Source: Dethiobacter sp. (GTDB taxonomy: Bacteria > Bacillota > Dethiobacteria > Dethiobacterales > Dethiobacteraceae). From it: a DNA stretch of 64,000 nucleotides. Numbering within the stretch: position 1 is the stretch's first letter; the number at the start of each line of letters is the position of its first letter. Shown piece after piece: positions 55,197 through 63,665 of this stretch. The stretch covers positions 55,895 to 119,894 of the forward strand of contig JAGXTL010000010.1 in NCBI GenBank assembly GCA_018333635.1, given 5' to 3'. Below the pieces are notes generated by a model. That model made no database searches and was not told where the DNA came from. It saw only the letters and a program-made list of their open reading frames with translations. The position numbers and the translations under genes are program-made.

Positions 55197-56063
55197 ATGT
55201 CCAAATCTCTAGCACAGCGGGTTGTCTCTTGGACAATTCTGGGCAATGTTGTGCTGGCGCTCATCAAGATTGTTGCGGGAATTAGTGCTGATAGTTCGGC
55301 GCTTGTGGCGGAAGCAGTTCATTCTGTCGGTGATATAATCGTCAGCCTGGCGGTGCTGTTTACATTTCGCCTTGCGGGTAAAGCTGCAGACGAGCGGCAT
55401 CACTTTGGGCACGAGAAAATCGAATCTTTCTGTACCTGTTTAATGGGTTTGCTGCTGGTATATATTGGATATGAATTTACGATGTCAGCACTTGCCGGTC
55501 TTAAAGCAGGTTCGCCGGAGACGCCTGGATTAGCGGCGCTTTATGTAACAGTCGCATGTATTTTTATAAAAGAAGGGATGTATCGTTACACTATTTCCGC
55601 AGCATGTAAAACGGGCAGTCGTTTACTATATGCTGATGCTTGGCATCATCGGGTGGATATGTTGATTTTAACAGGCGTTCTGATTGGCGTGGCAGGTGCC
55701 CGCATGGGTTATCCGGTATTGGAAAGTATAGTGGCTCTTGCAATCAGCGTGCTAATCATTCGGCTAGGCATCGGTTTTTGTCGCCATGGGCTGGGAGATC
55801 TTGTTGATACAGCGCCGAATGAAGCCGAGATAGCAAGGATACGTACTTTAATTGCAGCTCAAGAGGGAGTTTTGCGGGTAGACTGCATCCGTGCGCGTCA
55901 AGCAGGTTCTGCTATTTGCTTGGAGATCCATATCGGGGTGGCAGCAGAGCTATGCGTAAGCGAGGGGCATGATGTGGGCAAAGCTGTGAAAAATGCGCTA
56001 ATCAGTTCGTTTCCGGCAGTCGGCCACGTGCTGATCCATATTAACCCGGTTAAAGAGCGGTGA
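55197..56063 (+). CDS. Cation diffusion facilitator family metal efflux protein
   Basis: Exports divalent metals (Zn, Co, Fe, Mn or Cd) by proton antiport. Six membrane helices; metal sites HSVGD in helix 2, HHFGHEKIE after it, and HHRVD in helix 5; C-terminal cytoplasmic ferredoxin-like domain. ATG at 55197 follows AGGGGGGAT. 288 residues. Specific metal not predictable by eye. Confidence 0.9.
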   Translation: MSKSLAQRVVSWTILGNVVLALIKIVAGISADSSALVAEAVHSVGDIIVSLAVLFTFRLAGKAADERHHFGHEKIESFCTCLMGLLLVYIGYEFTMSALAGLKAGSPETPGLAALYVTVACIFIKEGMYRYTISAACKTGSRLLYADAWHHRVDMLILTGVLIGVAGARMGYPVLESIVALAISVLIIRLGIGFCRHGLGDLVDTAPNEAEIARIRTLIAAQEGVLRVDCIRARQAGSAICLEIHIGVAAELCVSEGHDVGKAVKNALISSFPAVGHVLIHINPVKER

Positions 56064-56080
56064 GTCGGTTTCAAAAAATA

Positions 56081-56108
56081 TTGCAACCGATGCAAAATAA
56101 TTTACAAT
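56081..56108 (+). promoter_or_regulatory. Candidate promoter for the SCP2 gene cluster
   Basis: TTGCAA (56081-56086), 16-base spacer, TACAAT (56103-56108). About 90 bases of A/T-rich leader remain before the first gene. Confidence 0.45.
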
Positions 56109-56199
56109 AAAAAAATTTGTGCAGGGAAATAAAGTTTTGCAGCGAATAATGTCAGATAATTTAAAATATTCCTAGATTAGGGAGAAGGGAGTTGTTTTT

Positions 56200-56517
56200 A
56201 TGATGAGTTTGCGTGAAGTTTTTTTGGGGTTGCAAGAGCGTTTGAACGGTCAGGAGATCAAAGGGTTAAATGGCACTTTTCAATTTGAGTTGGAAGGGGA
56301 AGAGGAAGGTCTCTACCACATTATTTTCTTAGAGGGCAGAGGCAAAACGGGTGAAGGACCGCTTGCAGCGCCTAATTTGCATGTGACTATGAGCAGCGAA
56401 GATTTTCGGGCTATGCTGGCGGGAGAGCTCAACCCGGCGGCGGCTTTCATGAGCGGCAAGTTAAAAGTCAAGGGTGACATGGGCTTGGCAATGAAACTGC
56501 AGTCTTTCTTGAGTTAA
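56200..56517 (+). CDS. SCP2 sterol/lipid-carrier domain protein
   Basis: 105 residues forming a single SCP2 domain: GTFQFELEGEEEGLYHIIF and the C-terminal SSEDFRAMLAGELNPAAAFMSGKLKVKGD are diagnostic. SCP2 domains hold fatty-acyl-CoA or other hydrophobic ligands; here it sits at the head of an acyl-CoA catabolic cluster, so it may carry the substrate. ATG at 56200 after AAGGGAG. Confidence 0.88.
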   Translation: MMSLREVFLGLQERLNGQEIKGLNGTFQFELEGEEEGLYHIIFLEGRGKTGEGPLAAPNLHVTMSSEDFRAMLAGELNPAAAFMSGKLKVKGDMGLAMKLQSFLS

Positions 56518-56529
56518 GGGGGTAAAAAG

Positions 56530-57354
56530 ATGCTGCAAGGAAAAGTGGCTGTTGTTACCGGTGGCTCCAGGGGGCTTGGGCGGGCAGATGCTTTGGCGCT
56601 GGCGCGTGCCGGCGCTGATGTGGTGATTACCGATATCTTGCTGGAAAGTGACGGCACTGCTGCTGTGACAGCGGAAAAATACGGCGCTTTGAACCAGTAT
56701 TTGCAAAGTTCCGGAGCGGTTTACGCTGAACAAACTGCCAGGGAAATCCGCGAGCTGGGCCGGCGCTCCGTTGCTTTAAAGCTGGATGTAACTGACAGAG
56801 CGGAAGTGCGACGTGTTATGGGCCAGATCAGGGAGGAGTTTGGTTCCCTGGATATTCTCATCAATAATGCGGCCACCTTGGACCATGTGGTTCAGTTGGA
56901 AAATCAGCAGGACGAGCTGTGGGAAAGGGACTTACGGGTCAACCTGACCGGTACCTATAATTGTTGCAAGGCTGTCTGGCCATATATGAAGGAGCGGGGT
57001 TGGGGCAGGGTAATTAACATGGCTTCGGTGGCCGGGACGCTGGGCGGTTTTGGTCAGGCCAGCTATGCGACTACCAAGGCTGGTGTGTTGGGCCTGACGC
57101 GCAGCCTTGCCCTGGAAGGCGCAAGGCACAATATTACCGTCAATGCCATCGTGCCCGGTATTATCAATACCGAAGCTTTTCGCATGGGCAATGCCAAGAT
57201 GAATGAACGGATGATTAACCGCACCGCTTTCCGGCGTCCGGGAGAACCGGAAGATATTGCCAATGCCATCGTCTTTCTTGTTTCTGACAATGCCAGCTAT
57301 ATTACTGGTGTTTCCCTGAACGTCTCCGGCGGAATAGAACTTTTTACGTTTTAG
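56530..57354 (+). CDS. Short-chain dehydrogenase/reductase
   Basis: NAD(P)-binding TGGSRGLGRADALAL, NNAA block ILINNAATL, catalytic Ser in MASVAG, YATTK (Tyr-Lys), and C-terminal GVSLNVSGG. 274 residues, slightly long because of an insertion after the second beta strand (about residues 40-65). Probably a 3-hydroxyacyl-CoA dehydrogenase or related step, by cluster context. ATG follows AAGGGGGT. Confidence 0.9.
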   Translation: MLQGKVAVVTGGSRGLGRADALALARAGADVVITDILLESDGTAAVTAEKYGALNQYLQSSGAVYAEQTAREIRELGRRSVALKLDVTDRAEVRRVMGQIREEFGSLDILINNAATLDHVVQLENQQDELWERDLRVNLTGTYNCCKAVWPYMKERGWGRVINMASVAGTLGGFGQASYATTKAGVLGLTRSLALEGARHNITVNAIVPGIINTEAFRMGNAKMNERMINRTAFRRPGEPEDIANAIVFLVSDNASYITGVSLNVSGGIELFTF

Positions 57355-57384
57355 TATGAATTTGCAGGAGGAGAGCGGCAAAAG

Positions 57385-58536
57385 ATGCGTGAAGTTGTAA
57401 TTGTAGCTGCTGTGCGTACGCCTATTGGGCGGCGTAACGGGCTACTCTCAGGAATGAGGGCCGAGGAACTGGCAGCCGTTCCGTTGCGGGAAGTGGTGCG
57501 CCGGATCGATCTGGATGCGGCGTTGGTCGAGGATGTAATTATGGGTTGTGTTTCCCAGGTGGGTGAGCAAGCAATGGATGTGGGCCGCGTGGCTGCCCTG
57601 GTGGCCGGGTATCCCATCCATGTCCCGGGAGTGACTCTTGACCGGCAGTGCGGCTCCAGCCAACAGGCTCTCCATTTTGCTGCTCAGGCTATCATGGCCG
57701 GCGACATGGATGTGGTGGTGGCGGCAGGAGTCGAAAGCATGAGCCGGGTGCCGATGGGCTCATCGTTGCTAAACGCCGGCATCAGTCCCGCGCTCTGTGC
57801 GCGGTACGAAATTGTGCCGCAGGGGGTGTCTGCCGAGTTAATTGCCAAGCAGTGGAACTTGTCCCGGGAAGAGATGGACAGCTACAGCTTGGCTAGTCAT
57901 CAGAGGGCTGTGGGTGCGGCGGCGACGGGACGTTTTCAGGCGGAAATTGTGCCTCTGGACGCTCCTCAGGCCGAGGGCGGTGTTAAGACAATTACGGTAG
58001 ATGAAGGTCCTCGGCCGGCCACGTCGCTTGAAAAGCTGGCGTCGCTTAATCCTGTTTTCCAGCAAGACGGGGTGGTGACGGCGGGTAACTCCAGCCAAAT
58101 CAGTGATGGGGCGGCAGCTGTGCTGTTGATGTCGGCTGATAAAGCAAGGGAGTTGGGGCTAAAGCCAAGAGCGCGTCTTGTATCTCGGGTGGTGATAGGC
58201 TCCGACCCGAGGCTGATGCTGACCGGTCCGATCCCGGCGACGGAGATGGCCTTGGCCAGGGCTGGACTGAAGTTAAACGATATTGACGTCTTTGAGGTGA
58301 ATGAGGCCTTCGCTTCGGTGCCGCTGGCTTGGGCGAAGGAGCTGGGTGTTGACCTGGAAAAAGTCAATCCCAATGGCGGTGCTATAGCGCTAGGCCATCC
58401 GCTGGGTGCCAGCGGCGCCCGCTTGATGACTAGCATGCTGCACGAACTGGAACGTACAGGCGGTCGTTTCGGGCTGCAAACTATGTGTGAGGGGTACGGC
58501 ATGGCCAATGCCACAATTATTGAAAGACTTGACTAA
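57385..58536 (+). CDS. Thiolase (acetyl-CoA acyltransferase family), first copy
   Basis: Acyl-enzyme Cys in DRQCGSSQQA, NEAFA block, and GGAIALGHPLGASGAR with the catalytic His. The C-terminal Cys motif reads MCEGYGMAN instead of the usual C-x-G-G-G, a divergent but Cys-retaining form. 383 residues. Probably cleaves a 3-ketoacyl-CoA to acetyl-CoA; chain length unknown. ATG follows GGAGGAG. Confidence 0.92.
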   Translation: MREVVIVAAVRTPIGRRNGLLSGMRAEELAAVPLREVVRRIDLDAALVEDVIMGCVSQVGEQAMDVGRVAALVAGYPIHVPGVTLDRQCGSSQQALHFAAQAIMAGDMDVVVAAGVESMSRVPMGSSLLNAGISPALCARYEIVPQGVSAELIAKQWNLSREEMDSYSLASHQRAVGAAATGRFQAEIVPLDAPQAEGGVKTITVDEGPRPATSLEKLASLNPVFQQDGVVTAGNSSQISDGAAAVLLMSADKARELGLKPRARLVSRVVIGSDPRLMLTGPIPATEMALARAGLKLNDIDVFEVNEAFASVPLAWAKELGVDLEKVNPNGGAIALGHPLGASGARLMTSMLHELERTGGRFGLQTMCEGYGMANATIIERLD

Positions 58537-58574
58537 GGCAGTCAGTAAATCCCGGATACTAGGAGGAAATAAGC

Positions 58575-59708
58575 ATGCTTTCTTTTAAATTAAGCCCTGA
58601 AGAGGATTCACTGCGCTCCTTGGCAAGAGAATTTGCAAATCGGGAACTGCTGCCGGTGGCGGCAGAGTATGACCGTAGCGGCGACGTGCCCTGGCCTGTT
58701 ATCAAAAAAGCATGGGAAATTGGCTTTTTGAATATGGGTGTACCGGAAGAATATGGCGGGGGAGGACAGGGTATCTTGTCCGGTTGTCTTGTTTCCGAGG
58801 AATTGGCAGCGGCTTGCGCCGGCATATCGGCTACGCTGGCTTTAACCGACCTGGCTTGCACGCCCATTATTTTGGCCGGCACTGCAGAGCAAAAAGAGCG
58901 TTGGCTGCGGCCTGTCTGCCGGGAAATGAAAATGGTTGCTTTCTGCGTTACCGAGCCGGAAGCAGGCTCGGACGTGGCCGCTCTGACAACCACCGCCAGA
59001 CGCGATGGCGACAGCTATATCTTAAATGGCAGTAAACAGTTTATTACCAATGCCAGTATAGCCGATTATTTTATTGTTTTTGCAACTACTGACAAGAAAA
59101 AAGGGCATAAAGGTCTCAGTGCCTTTGTGGTGGAACGCACTGCTCCTGGTTTGGCAGTGGGTAAAAAGGAAGACAAGATGGGACAACGTGCCTCTGACAC
59201 GGCCAGCGTCTCCTTGTCTGACGTGGTCGTTGCTGCAGCAAATCGCCTTGGTGCGGAAGGAGACGGCTTTCGTCTGATTATGCAGACGTTTAACCGTTCC
59301 CGCCCCGGAGTGGCAGCGGCGGCGGTTGGCTTGGGGAGGGCTGCCATGGAACACGCACTGCAGTATGCCAAGACCAGGGTTCAGTTTGGCGTACCCATCA
59401 TCCTGCACCAGTCAATTAGCTTCATGCTGGCCGATATGCAAAAAGATCTTGATGCTGCACGCCTCTTAGCTTGGCGGGCGGCTTGGCTTGCAGACGCAGG
59501 AGAGAAAAATTCTCGGGAGGCGGCCATGGCTAAAGCGTTTGCTGCCGACGTGGCCATGCGAGTTACCACCGAAGCTGTGCAAATTTTCGGCGGCTACGGC
59601 TACAGCCGGGAATATCCGGTGGAAAAACTGATGCGGGATGCCAAGGTAACGCAGATTTATGAAGGTACGGCGCAAATTCAGCGGCTGCTGATTGCTAAAA
59701 CTTTGTAA
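58575..59708 (+). CDS. Acyl-CoA dehydrogenase
   Basis: FAD enzyme forming an alpha-beta double bond in acyl-CoA. FCVTEPEAGSDVAAL (FAD and substrate loop), and YEGTAQIQRLLIAK with the catalytic Glu in the short/medium-chain position. 377 residues, usual length. ATG follows TAGGAGGAAA. No electron-transfer flavoprotein genes lie in the window. Confidence 0.95.
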   Translation: MLSFKLSPEEDSLRSLAREFANRELLPVAAEYDRSGDVPWPVIKKAWEIGFLNMGVPEEYGGGGQGILSGCLVSEELAAACAGISATLALTDLACTPIILAGTAEQKERWLRPVCREMKMVAFCVTEPEAGSDVAALTTTARRDGDSYILNGSKQFITNASIADYFIVFATTDKKKGHKGLSAFVVERTAPGLAVGKKEDKMGQRASDTASVSLSDVVVAAANRLGAEGDGFRLIMQTFNRSRPGVAAAAVGLGRAAMEHALQYAKTRVQFGVPIILHQSISFMLADMQKDLDAARLLAWRAAWLADAGEKNSREAAMAKAFAADVAMRVTTEAVQIFGGYGYSREYPVEKLMRDAKVTQIYEGTAQIQRLLIAKTL

Positions 59709-59741
59709 AATCAATCAATACGCCGGATCCAACTGCGCTGC

Positions 59742-59757
59742 TGGCATAAATCTTGCA
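59742..59757 (+). promoter_or_regulatory. Sigma-54 type -24/-12 promoter before the second thiolase
   Basis: TGGCA (59742-59746) and TTGCA (59753-59757); GG (59743-59744) and GC (59755-59756) are separated by exactly 10 bases, the invariant sigma-54 spacing. Predicted start near 59768, about 47 bases before the ATG. No enhancer-binding protein gene is in the window. Confidence 0.75.
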
Positions 59758-59814
59758 TTGATTTTATGTCAGGCCTAGCAGGCTTAGTTTAATAAAAAAG
59801 GAGACCATCTACAG

Positions 59815-60984
59815 ATGAAAGAAGCAGTTATCATTTCGGGTGCAAGGACACCGATCGCCAGAGAAAACGGCGCATTGAGAGATGTTCCCCCAGAAAAGTA
59901 TGCCGCCTTGGTAATCCGCGAAGCGGTCAATAGAGCGGGTATTGATCCAGCGACTGTAGACCAGGTTGTTATGGGCCATTGCCTGGGAGCGGCGGGCTGT
60001 ATAGCACGCATAGCCTGGCTGGAGGCTGGATTTCCCTTTTCTGTGCCGGGCCTGACCATTGATCGCCAGTGCGGATCTGGTTCTGAAGCGGTCAACCTGG
60101 CGGCAGCCCTGATTCTATCAGGTCAGGCGGAAATTGTGGTTGCCGGAGGAGCGGAAAGTATGACCAGGATGCCATACCTGTTGGAAAAACCTGCTTCACC
60201 CTACCAGAGGTCGGCGCCCGTCTTTATTCAGCCCCGCCCACTCTCACCGAAGCAGATCGGGGATCCACCCATGGGCATTACCGCAGAGAATGTCGCGGAG
60301 AGATATAAGGTTAGCCGCGAAGATCAGGATGCTTTCGGGTTAGCCAGTCAGCAAAAAGCGGAGAGGGCCATCAGGGAAGGCCGCTTTAAGGAGCAGATTG
60401 TGCCGGTTCTCATCCCACAGAAAAAAGGAGATCCGGTAGTATTTGATACCGATGAGCATCCTCGCTTTGGTATAACCCTGGAAGCGCTGACCAAGCTTCC
60501 AAGCGTTTTTAAAAAAGACGGCACGGTGACCGCGGGCACCTCTTCCGGAATCAACGACGGTGCGGGCGCTTTAGTGATCATGGAACGCGGCAAAGCCGAG
60601 GCGTTGGGTCTTAAGCCAATGGGGTTAATCCGTGCCGCCGCCGCCGCCGGAGTAGATCCCAACATTATGGGTATCGGACCTGTGCCGGCAACAAAACTTG
60701 CTCTTAAGAGAGCAGGCATCACCGCTGACGACCTGGACGTAATTGAATTGAATGAAGCTTTTGCCTCCCAGGCTTTGGCTTGCATCAGAGAACTGGGCCT
60801 GAACATGGATAAAGTTAACCCCAACGGCGGGGCCATTGCTTTAGGTCACCCCATCGCTGGTTCGCTGGCTATTTTGACTGTCAAACTGATTTATGAGCTT
60901 CAGCGCCAAAAGGCTCGCTATGGACTGGTGTCCGCCTGTTGTGGGGGCGGGCAGGGTGTGGCAACAATTATCGAAAGAATGTAG
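59815..60984 (+). CDS. Thiolase (acetyl-CoA acyltransferase family), second copy
   Basis: Acyl-enzyme Cys in DRQCGSGSEAVNLA, NEAFA block, and C-terminal Cys in SACCGGGQGVA, which is the canonical form. The His block reads GHPIAGSLA rather than the usual GHPxGASG, keeping the His but changing the loop. 389 residues. Paralogous to, not a duplicate of, the thiolase at 57385, so two different 3-ketoacyl-CoA substrates or directions are plausible. ATG follows AAGGAG. Confidence 0.92.
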   Translation: MKEAVIISGARTPIARENGALRDVPPEKYAALVIREAVNRAGIDPATVDQVVMGHCLGAAGCIARIAWLEAGFPFSVPGLTIDRQCGSGSEAVNLAAALILSGQAEIVVAGGAESMTRMPYLLEKPASPYQRSAPVFIQPRPLSPKQIGDPPMGITAENVAERYKVSREDQDAFGLASQQKAERAIREGRFKEQIVPVLIPQKKGDPVVFDTDEHPRFGITLEALTKLPSVFKKDGTVTAGTSSGINDGAGALVIMERGKAEALGLKPMGLIRAAAAAGVDPNIMGIGPVPATKLALKRAGITADDLDVIELNEAFASQALACIRELGLNMDKVNPNGGAIALGHPIAGSLAILTVKLIYELQRQKARYGLVSACCGGGQGVATIIERM

Positions 60985-61296
60985 CTCTGAAATTTAACAA
61001 CGATATTAATGTTCAGTCCATTTCATTCCAGAAGGGGCTTGTTTCAGACTTTCGTTAAATTATTTAACAATTTGTTAAATAATTTAACGAAAGAACGTAA
61101 ATTCAAACCAAAACAAAAAAGAGGTGTTTACAGTACAAATGCAGTTGAAGGATAAAAATCCCAATTCCACAACTTAAGTCCTAAATATTTTGGTCATAAT
61201 TTTTCAGGAAGCCTTACGAAATGTCGGGTTGCTATGTCAAAATAGACTTGGAACAGCTGGTTAGAACAGATGTTCCGACAACGGAGGCGCAAAAGC
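60985..61296. other. Gene-free regulatory gap between thiolase and dehydratase genes
   Basis: 312 bases, AT-rich. It holds the 45-bp palindrome at 61049-61093, a TTAACAA half-site near 60994 and a possible 12-codon leader frame at 61139-61177 (MQLKDKNPNSTT; AGAGGTG 12 bases upstream). No terminator hairpin with a T-run was seen, so thiolase transcripts may continue into the dehydratase genes. Confidence 0.6.
61049..61093. promoter_or_regulatory. 45-bp palindrome: two adjacent operator-like sites
   Basis: 22-base arms around one central T, perfectly complementary. Each half contains a palindrome: GTTAAATTATTTAAC (61054-61068) and GTTAAATAATTTAAC (61074-61088), centres 20 bp apart, i.e. two DNA turns. 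Half-sites TTAACAA and TTGTTAA resemble clostridial Rex sites, but the spacing is 5 rather than 4. Confidence 0.75.
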
Positions 61297-62529
61297 GTGC
61301 TAAAAATGAGCCATGCCGGCAATTATTTGCTCGGGCTGACCATGCTTCACTACACTGCTCCCAAGCAGGCTGACAGGAAAAAGAACCCGGTGGCCTGGTG
61401 TTCTTCCATTGTGCCCGTGGAGTTTTTGCGCGCTCTGGATGTTTTGCCGCTTTTCCCGGAGAACCATGCGGCTCTGATAGGCGCCAGAAAAATGGGGGTA
61501 GAACTAGCCGAAGCGGCGGAGGCTATTGGCTATTCTAACGATATCTGTTCTTATGCTAGGGCGGATATTGGGCACATTCTAACCGGTAAAAGTCCGGTGG
61601 ATGGATTGGCCAGACCTGACTTCCTTGTCTGCTGCAATAATATTTGCGGTACTGTAGTCAAGTGGTACGAAAACCTAGCGAAACACTTTCATGTGCCGCT
61701 GTTTCTGTTGGACACACCTTTTAATCATGAGCGGGAAATCTCCGAACACAGCCTGCGGTATGTGGAAGGGCAGCTGCGCGAATTCATCCCCTGGCTGGAA
61801 GGGGTCACCGGCAAAATATTTGATTATGAGCGTTTCCAGGAAATAGCCATGGTTTCAAATGAGACTTCCAAGCTCTGGAGGGAAGTGCTGGCTTTGGCTA
61901 AACACAAGCCGGCTCCTTTTACCGCTTTTGACACTTTCAACTACATGGCGCCGATAGTGACAATGCGTGGGACGCCGGAGGCCTTGGAATATTACCGCCT
62001 GCTCCTGGATGAACTCCTACAAAAAGTCAAAGAGGGCGCGGCCGCCGTCCCAGGGGAAAAGTATCGGCTGTTGTGGAACGGGATTCCGGTCTGGTACTCG
62101 ATGAGGCCCATGTTGCAGTTGTTGGCAAAATACCGGGCTAACCTGGTCTGCTCCACCTACACCAACGGCTGGGTGCTGGAATTTGACACGGATAACCTGC
62201 TCGGCAGCATGGCAAGAGTGTACTCGGCGATCATGATTAACCAGAGCCTCGGTTTAAAGCTAACCAATCTGCAAAAAATGCTAAGCAATTTTGACCTGGA
62301 TGGCATTATCCATCACTCCAACCGCAGCTGCAAGCCGTATTGTTTCGGGCTGTATGACCTGAGCCGCCAGTTGCAGGCGAGTAACCATGCCGTTCCGGAA
62401 ATGATTTTTGATGGCGACCAGACCGATCCGCGACATTTTTCCTGGGCGCAGTTTGAAAGCAGGTTTCAGTCTTTTATTGAACCGTTAATGCTGACCCAGT
62501 CGCCTAACGGTTACAGGAGGCAAAGCTGA
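61297..62529 (+). CDS. 2-hydroxyacyl-CoA dehydratase / benzoyl-CoA reductase family subunit, first
   Basis: HgdB/BcrC-fold protein of a radical or low-potential dehydratase/reductase. Cys in VAWCSSIVPVEFLRALDVLP, DICSYAR and VCCNNICGTV are at family cluster-ligand places; HSNRSCKPYCFG near the C-terminus. GTG at 61297 (MLKMSHAGNYLLG) follows ACGGAGGCG; ATG 61270 precedes that site and would add 9 Arg/Lys-rich residues. 410 residues. Stop overlaps the next start (ATGA). Confidence 0.88.
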   Translation: MLKMSHAGNYLLGLTMLHYTAPKQADRKKNPVAWCSSIVPVEFLRALDVLPLFPENHAALIGARKMGVELAEAAEAIGYSNDICSYARADIGHILTGKSPVDGLARPDFLVCCNNICGTVVKWYENLAKHFHVPLFLLDTPFNHEREISEHSLRYVEGQLREFIPWLEGVTGKIFDYERFQEIAMVSNETSKLWREVLALAKHKPAPFTAFDTFNYMAPIVTMRGTPEALEYYRLLLDELLQKVKEGAAAVPGEKYRLLWNGIPVWYSMRPMLQLLAKYRANLVCSTYTNGWVLEFDTDNLLGSMARVYSAIMINQSLGLKLTNLQKMLSNFDLDGIIHHSNRSCKPYCFGLYDLSRQLQASNHAVPEMIFDGDQTDPRHFSWAQFESRFQSFIEPLMLTQSPNGYRRQS

Positions 62530-63665
62530 TGGAGAGCGTACTGCAAAGTTTGCTGGAGGTTGCCGCCAATCCGTCGTCGGAGGTGTCAAGATGGCGGCAA
62601 AGGACCGGAGGCAAGGTGGTGGGTTGGTTGCCCATCTATGTGCCGGAAGAGATTATCCATGCAGCCGGTGCGTTGCCTGTTAGCCTGTGGGGTGGGAGAA
62701 CAGAGATTGTCAGAGCCGACGCTCATCTGCAGGGTTTTGCTTGCTCGGTCGTGCGGGCAGTGCTGGAATATGGACTAAAAGGTACCTACAACATGGTAGA
62801 CGGCTTCATTTTCCCCTCCACCTGTGACCATATTCAAAACACGTCGGACATTTGGGCCAGCCTCTTTCCTGATCGACCAAAATTTGATTTGGTATACCCG
62901 GCTAATAGGCAAAGCAAGGCGGCCGTCGTTTATCTTGAGCAGCTTTTTGCCGACCTGGAGCAGTGGTTGGAGGAATTAACAGGACAGAAGGTAACGTCTG
63001 AGAAGCTGCGGGAGAGCGTCAAGATTTACAACTGTTACCGCGCTTTACTGGCAGATCTTTTCAGTCTGCGTTCCCGCAAGCCGGAGAGTTTAAGCGGACC
63101 GGAGATGGGTCAAATTGTTAAATCTTCTCTTTTTCTGGAAAAGGCAGAATTTAACAGGCACTTGTCGGATTTGCTCCCTTGGCTTGAGCACAGGAAAGTA
63201 AAACCTGCGCCTAAAGCACGCCTGGTGCTCACCGGGATCATGGCGGAGCCGCAAGAAATTTTGGCTATTCTTGACGAATTAGGTGGAGCTATTGTGGCTG
63301 ATGATTTGGCGCTGGGGGCGAGGATTCTGCGCGCACCGGTTAGAGAAGAGCTGCCCTTGCCGGCCGCCTTGGTTGACAGGCACCTGCGGCTTGGGCCCTG
63401 CTCCACCCTTTATGATTGGCGTAAAGGACGGGGCGCCCACGTGCAGCACCTGGTGGCAGAGCATGCTGCCGACGGTGTTATCTTCATAAACATGAAGTTT
63501 TGCGAGGCGGAAGAGTTTGACTACCCGGTTTTAAAAGCGGAACTGGAGGAGGCCGGAATTCCGCTCCTATTCCTGGAGGTAGAGCAGCAAATGGCAGCAA
63601 TGGGACAGATACGGACGCGATTGCAGGCTTTTTTGGAAGTTTTGGGAAAGGGTGCCGGGTCATGA
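62529..63665 (+). CDS. 2-hydroxyacyl-CoA dehydratase / benzoyl-CoA reductase family subunit, second
   Basis: 378 residues, the HgdB/FldC size. The first family motif is GWLPIYVPEEIIHAAGALPV (no Cys there), then FACSVVRAVLEYG, FIFPSTCDHIQN and VIFINMKFCEAEEFDYPVLK supply three Cys for a [4Fe-4S] cluster. ATG overlaps the previous stop, and its own stop overlaps the activator start, so the three are translated together. The substrate is not determined: 2-hydroxyglutaryl-, lactyl-, phenyllactyl- and benzoyl-type members share these motifs. Confidence 0.88.
   Translation: MESVLQSLLEVAANPSSEVSRWRQRTGGKVVGWLPIYVPEEIIHAAGALPVSLWGGRTEIVRADAHLQGFACSVVRAVLEYGLKGTYNMVDGFIFPSTCDHIQNTSDIWASLFPDRPKFDLVYPANRQSKAAVVYLEQLFADLEQWLEELTGQKVTSEKLRESVKIYNCYRALLADLFSLRSRKPESLSGPEMGQIVKSSLFLEKAEFNRHLSDLLPWLEHRKVKPAPKARLVLTGIMAEPQEILAILDELGGAIVADDLALGARILRAPVREELPLPAALVDRHLRLGPCSTLYDWRKGRGAHVQHLVAEHAADGVIFINMKFCEAEEFDYPVLKAELEEAGIPLLFLEVEQQMAAMGQIRTRLQAFLEVLGKGAGS

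Noticed and set aside
61049..61093. Palindrome as an intrinsic terminator for the thiolase gene
   Set aside because: The stem is AT-rich and no T-run follows; paired internal palindromes at two-turn spacing fit an operator better.
61049..61093. Firm assignment of the palindrome to Rex
   Set aside because: Half-sites agree but the central spacer is 5 instead of the 4 bases expected; left as a possibility only.
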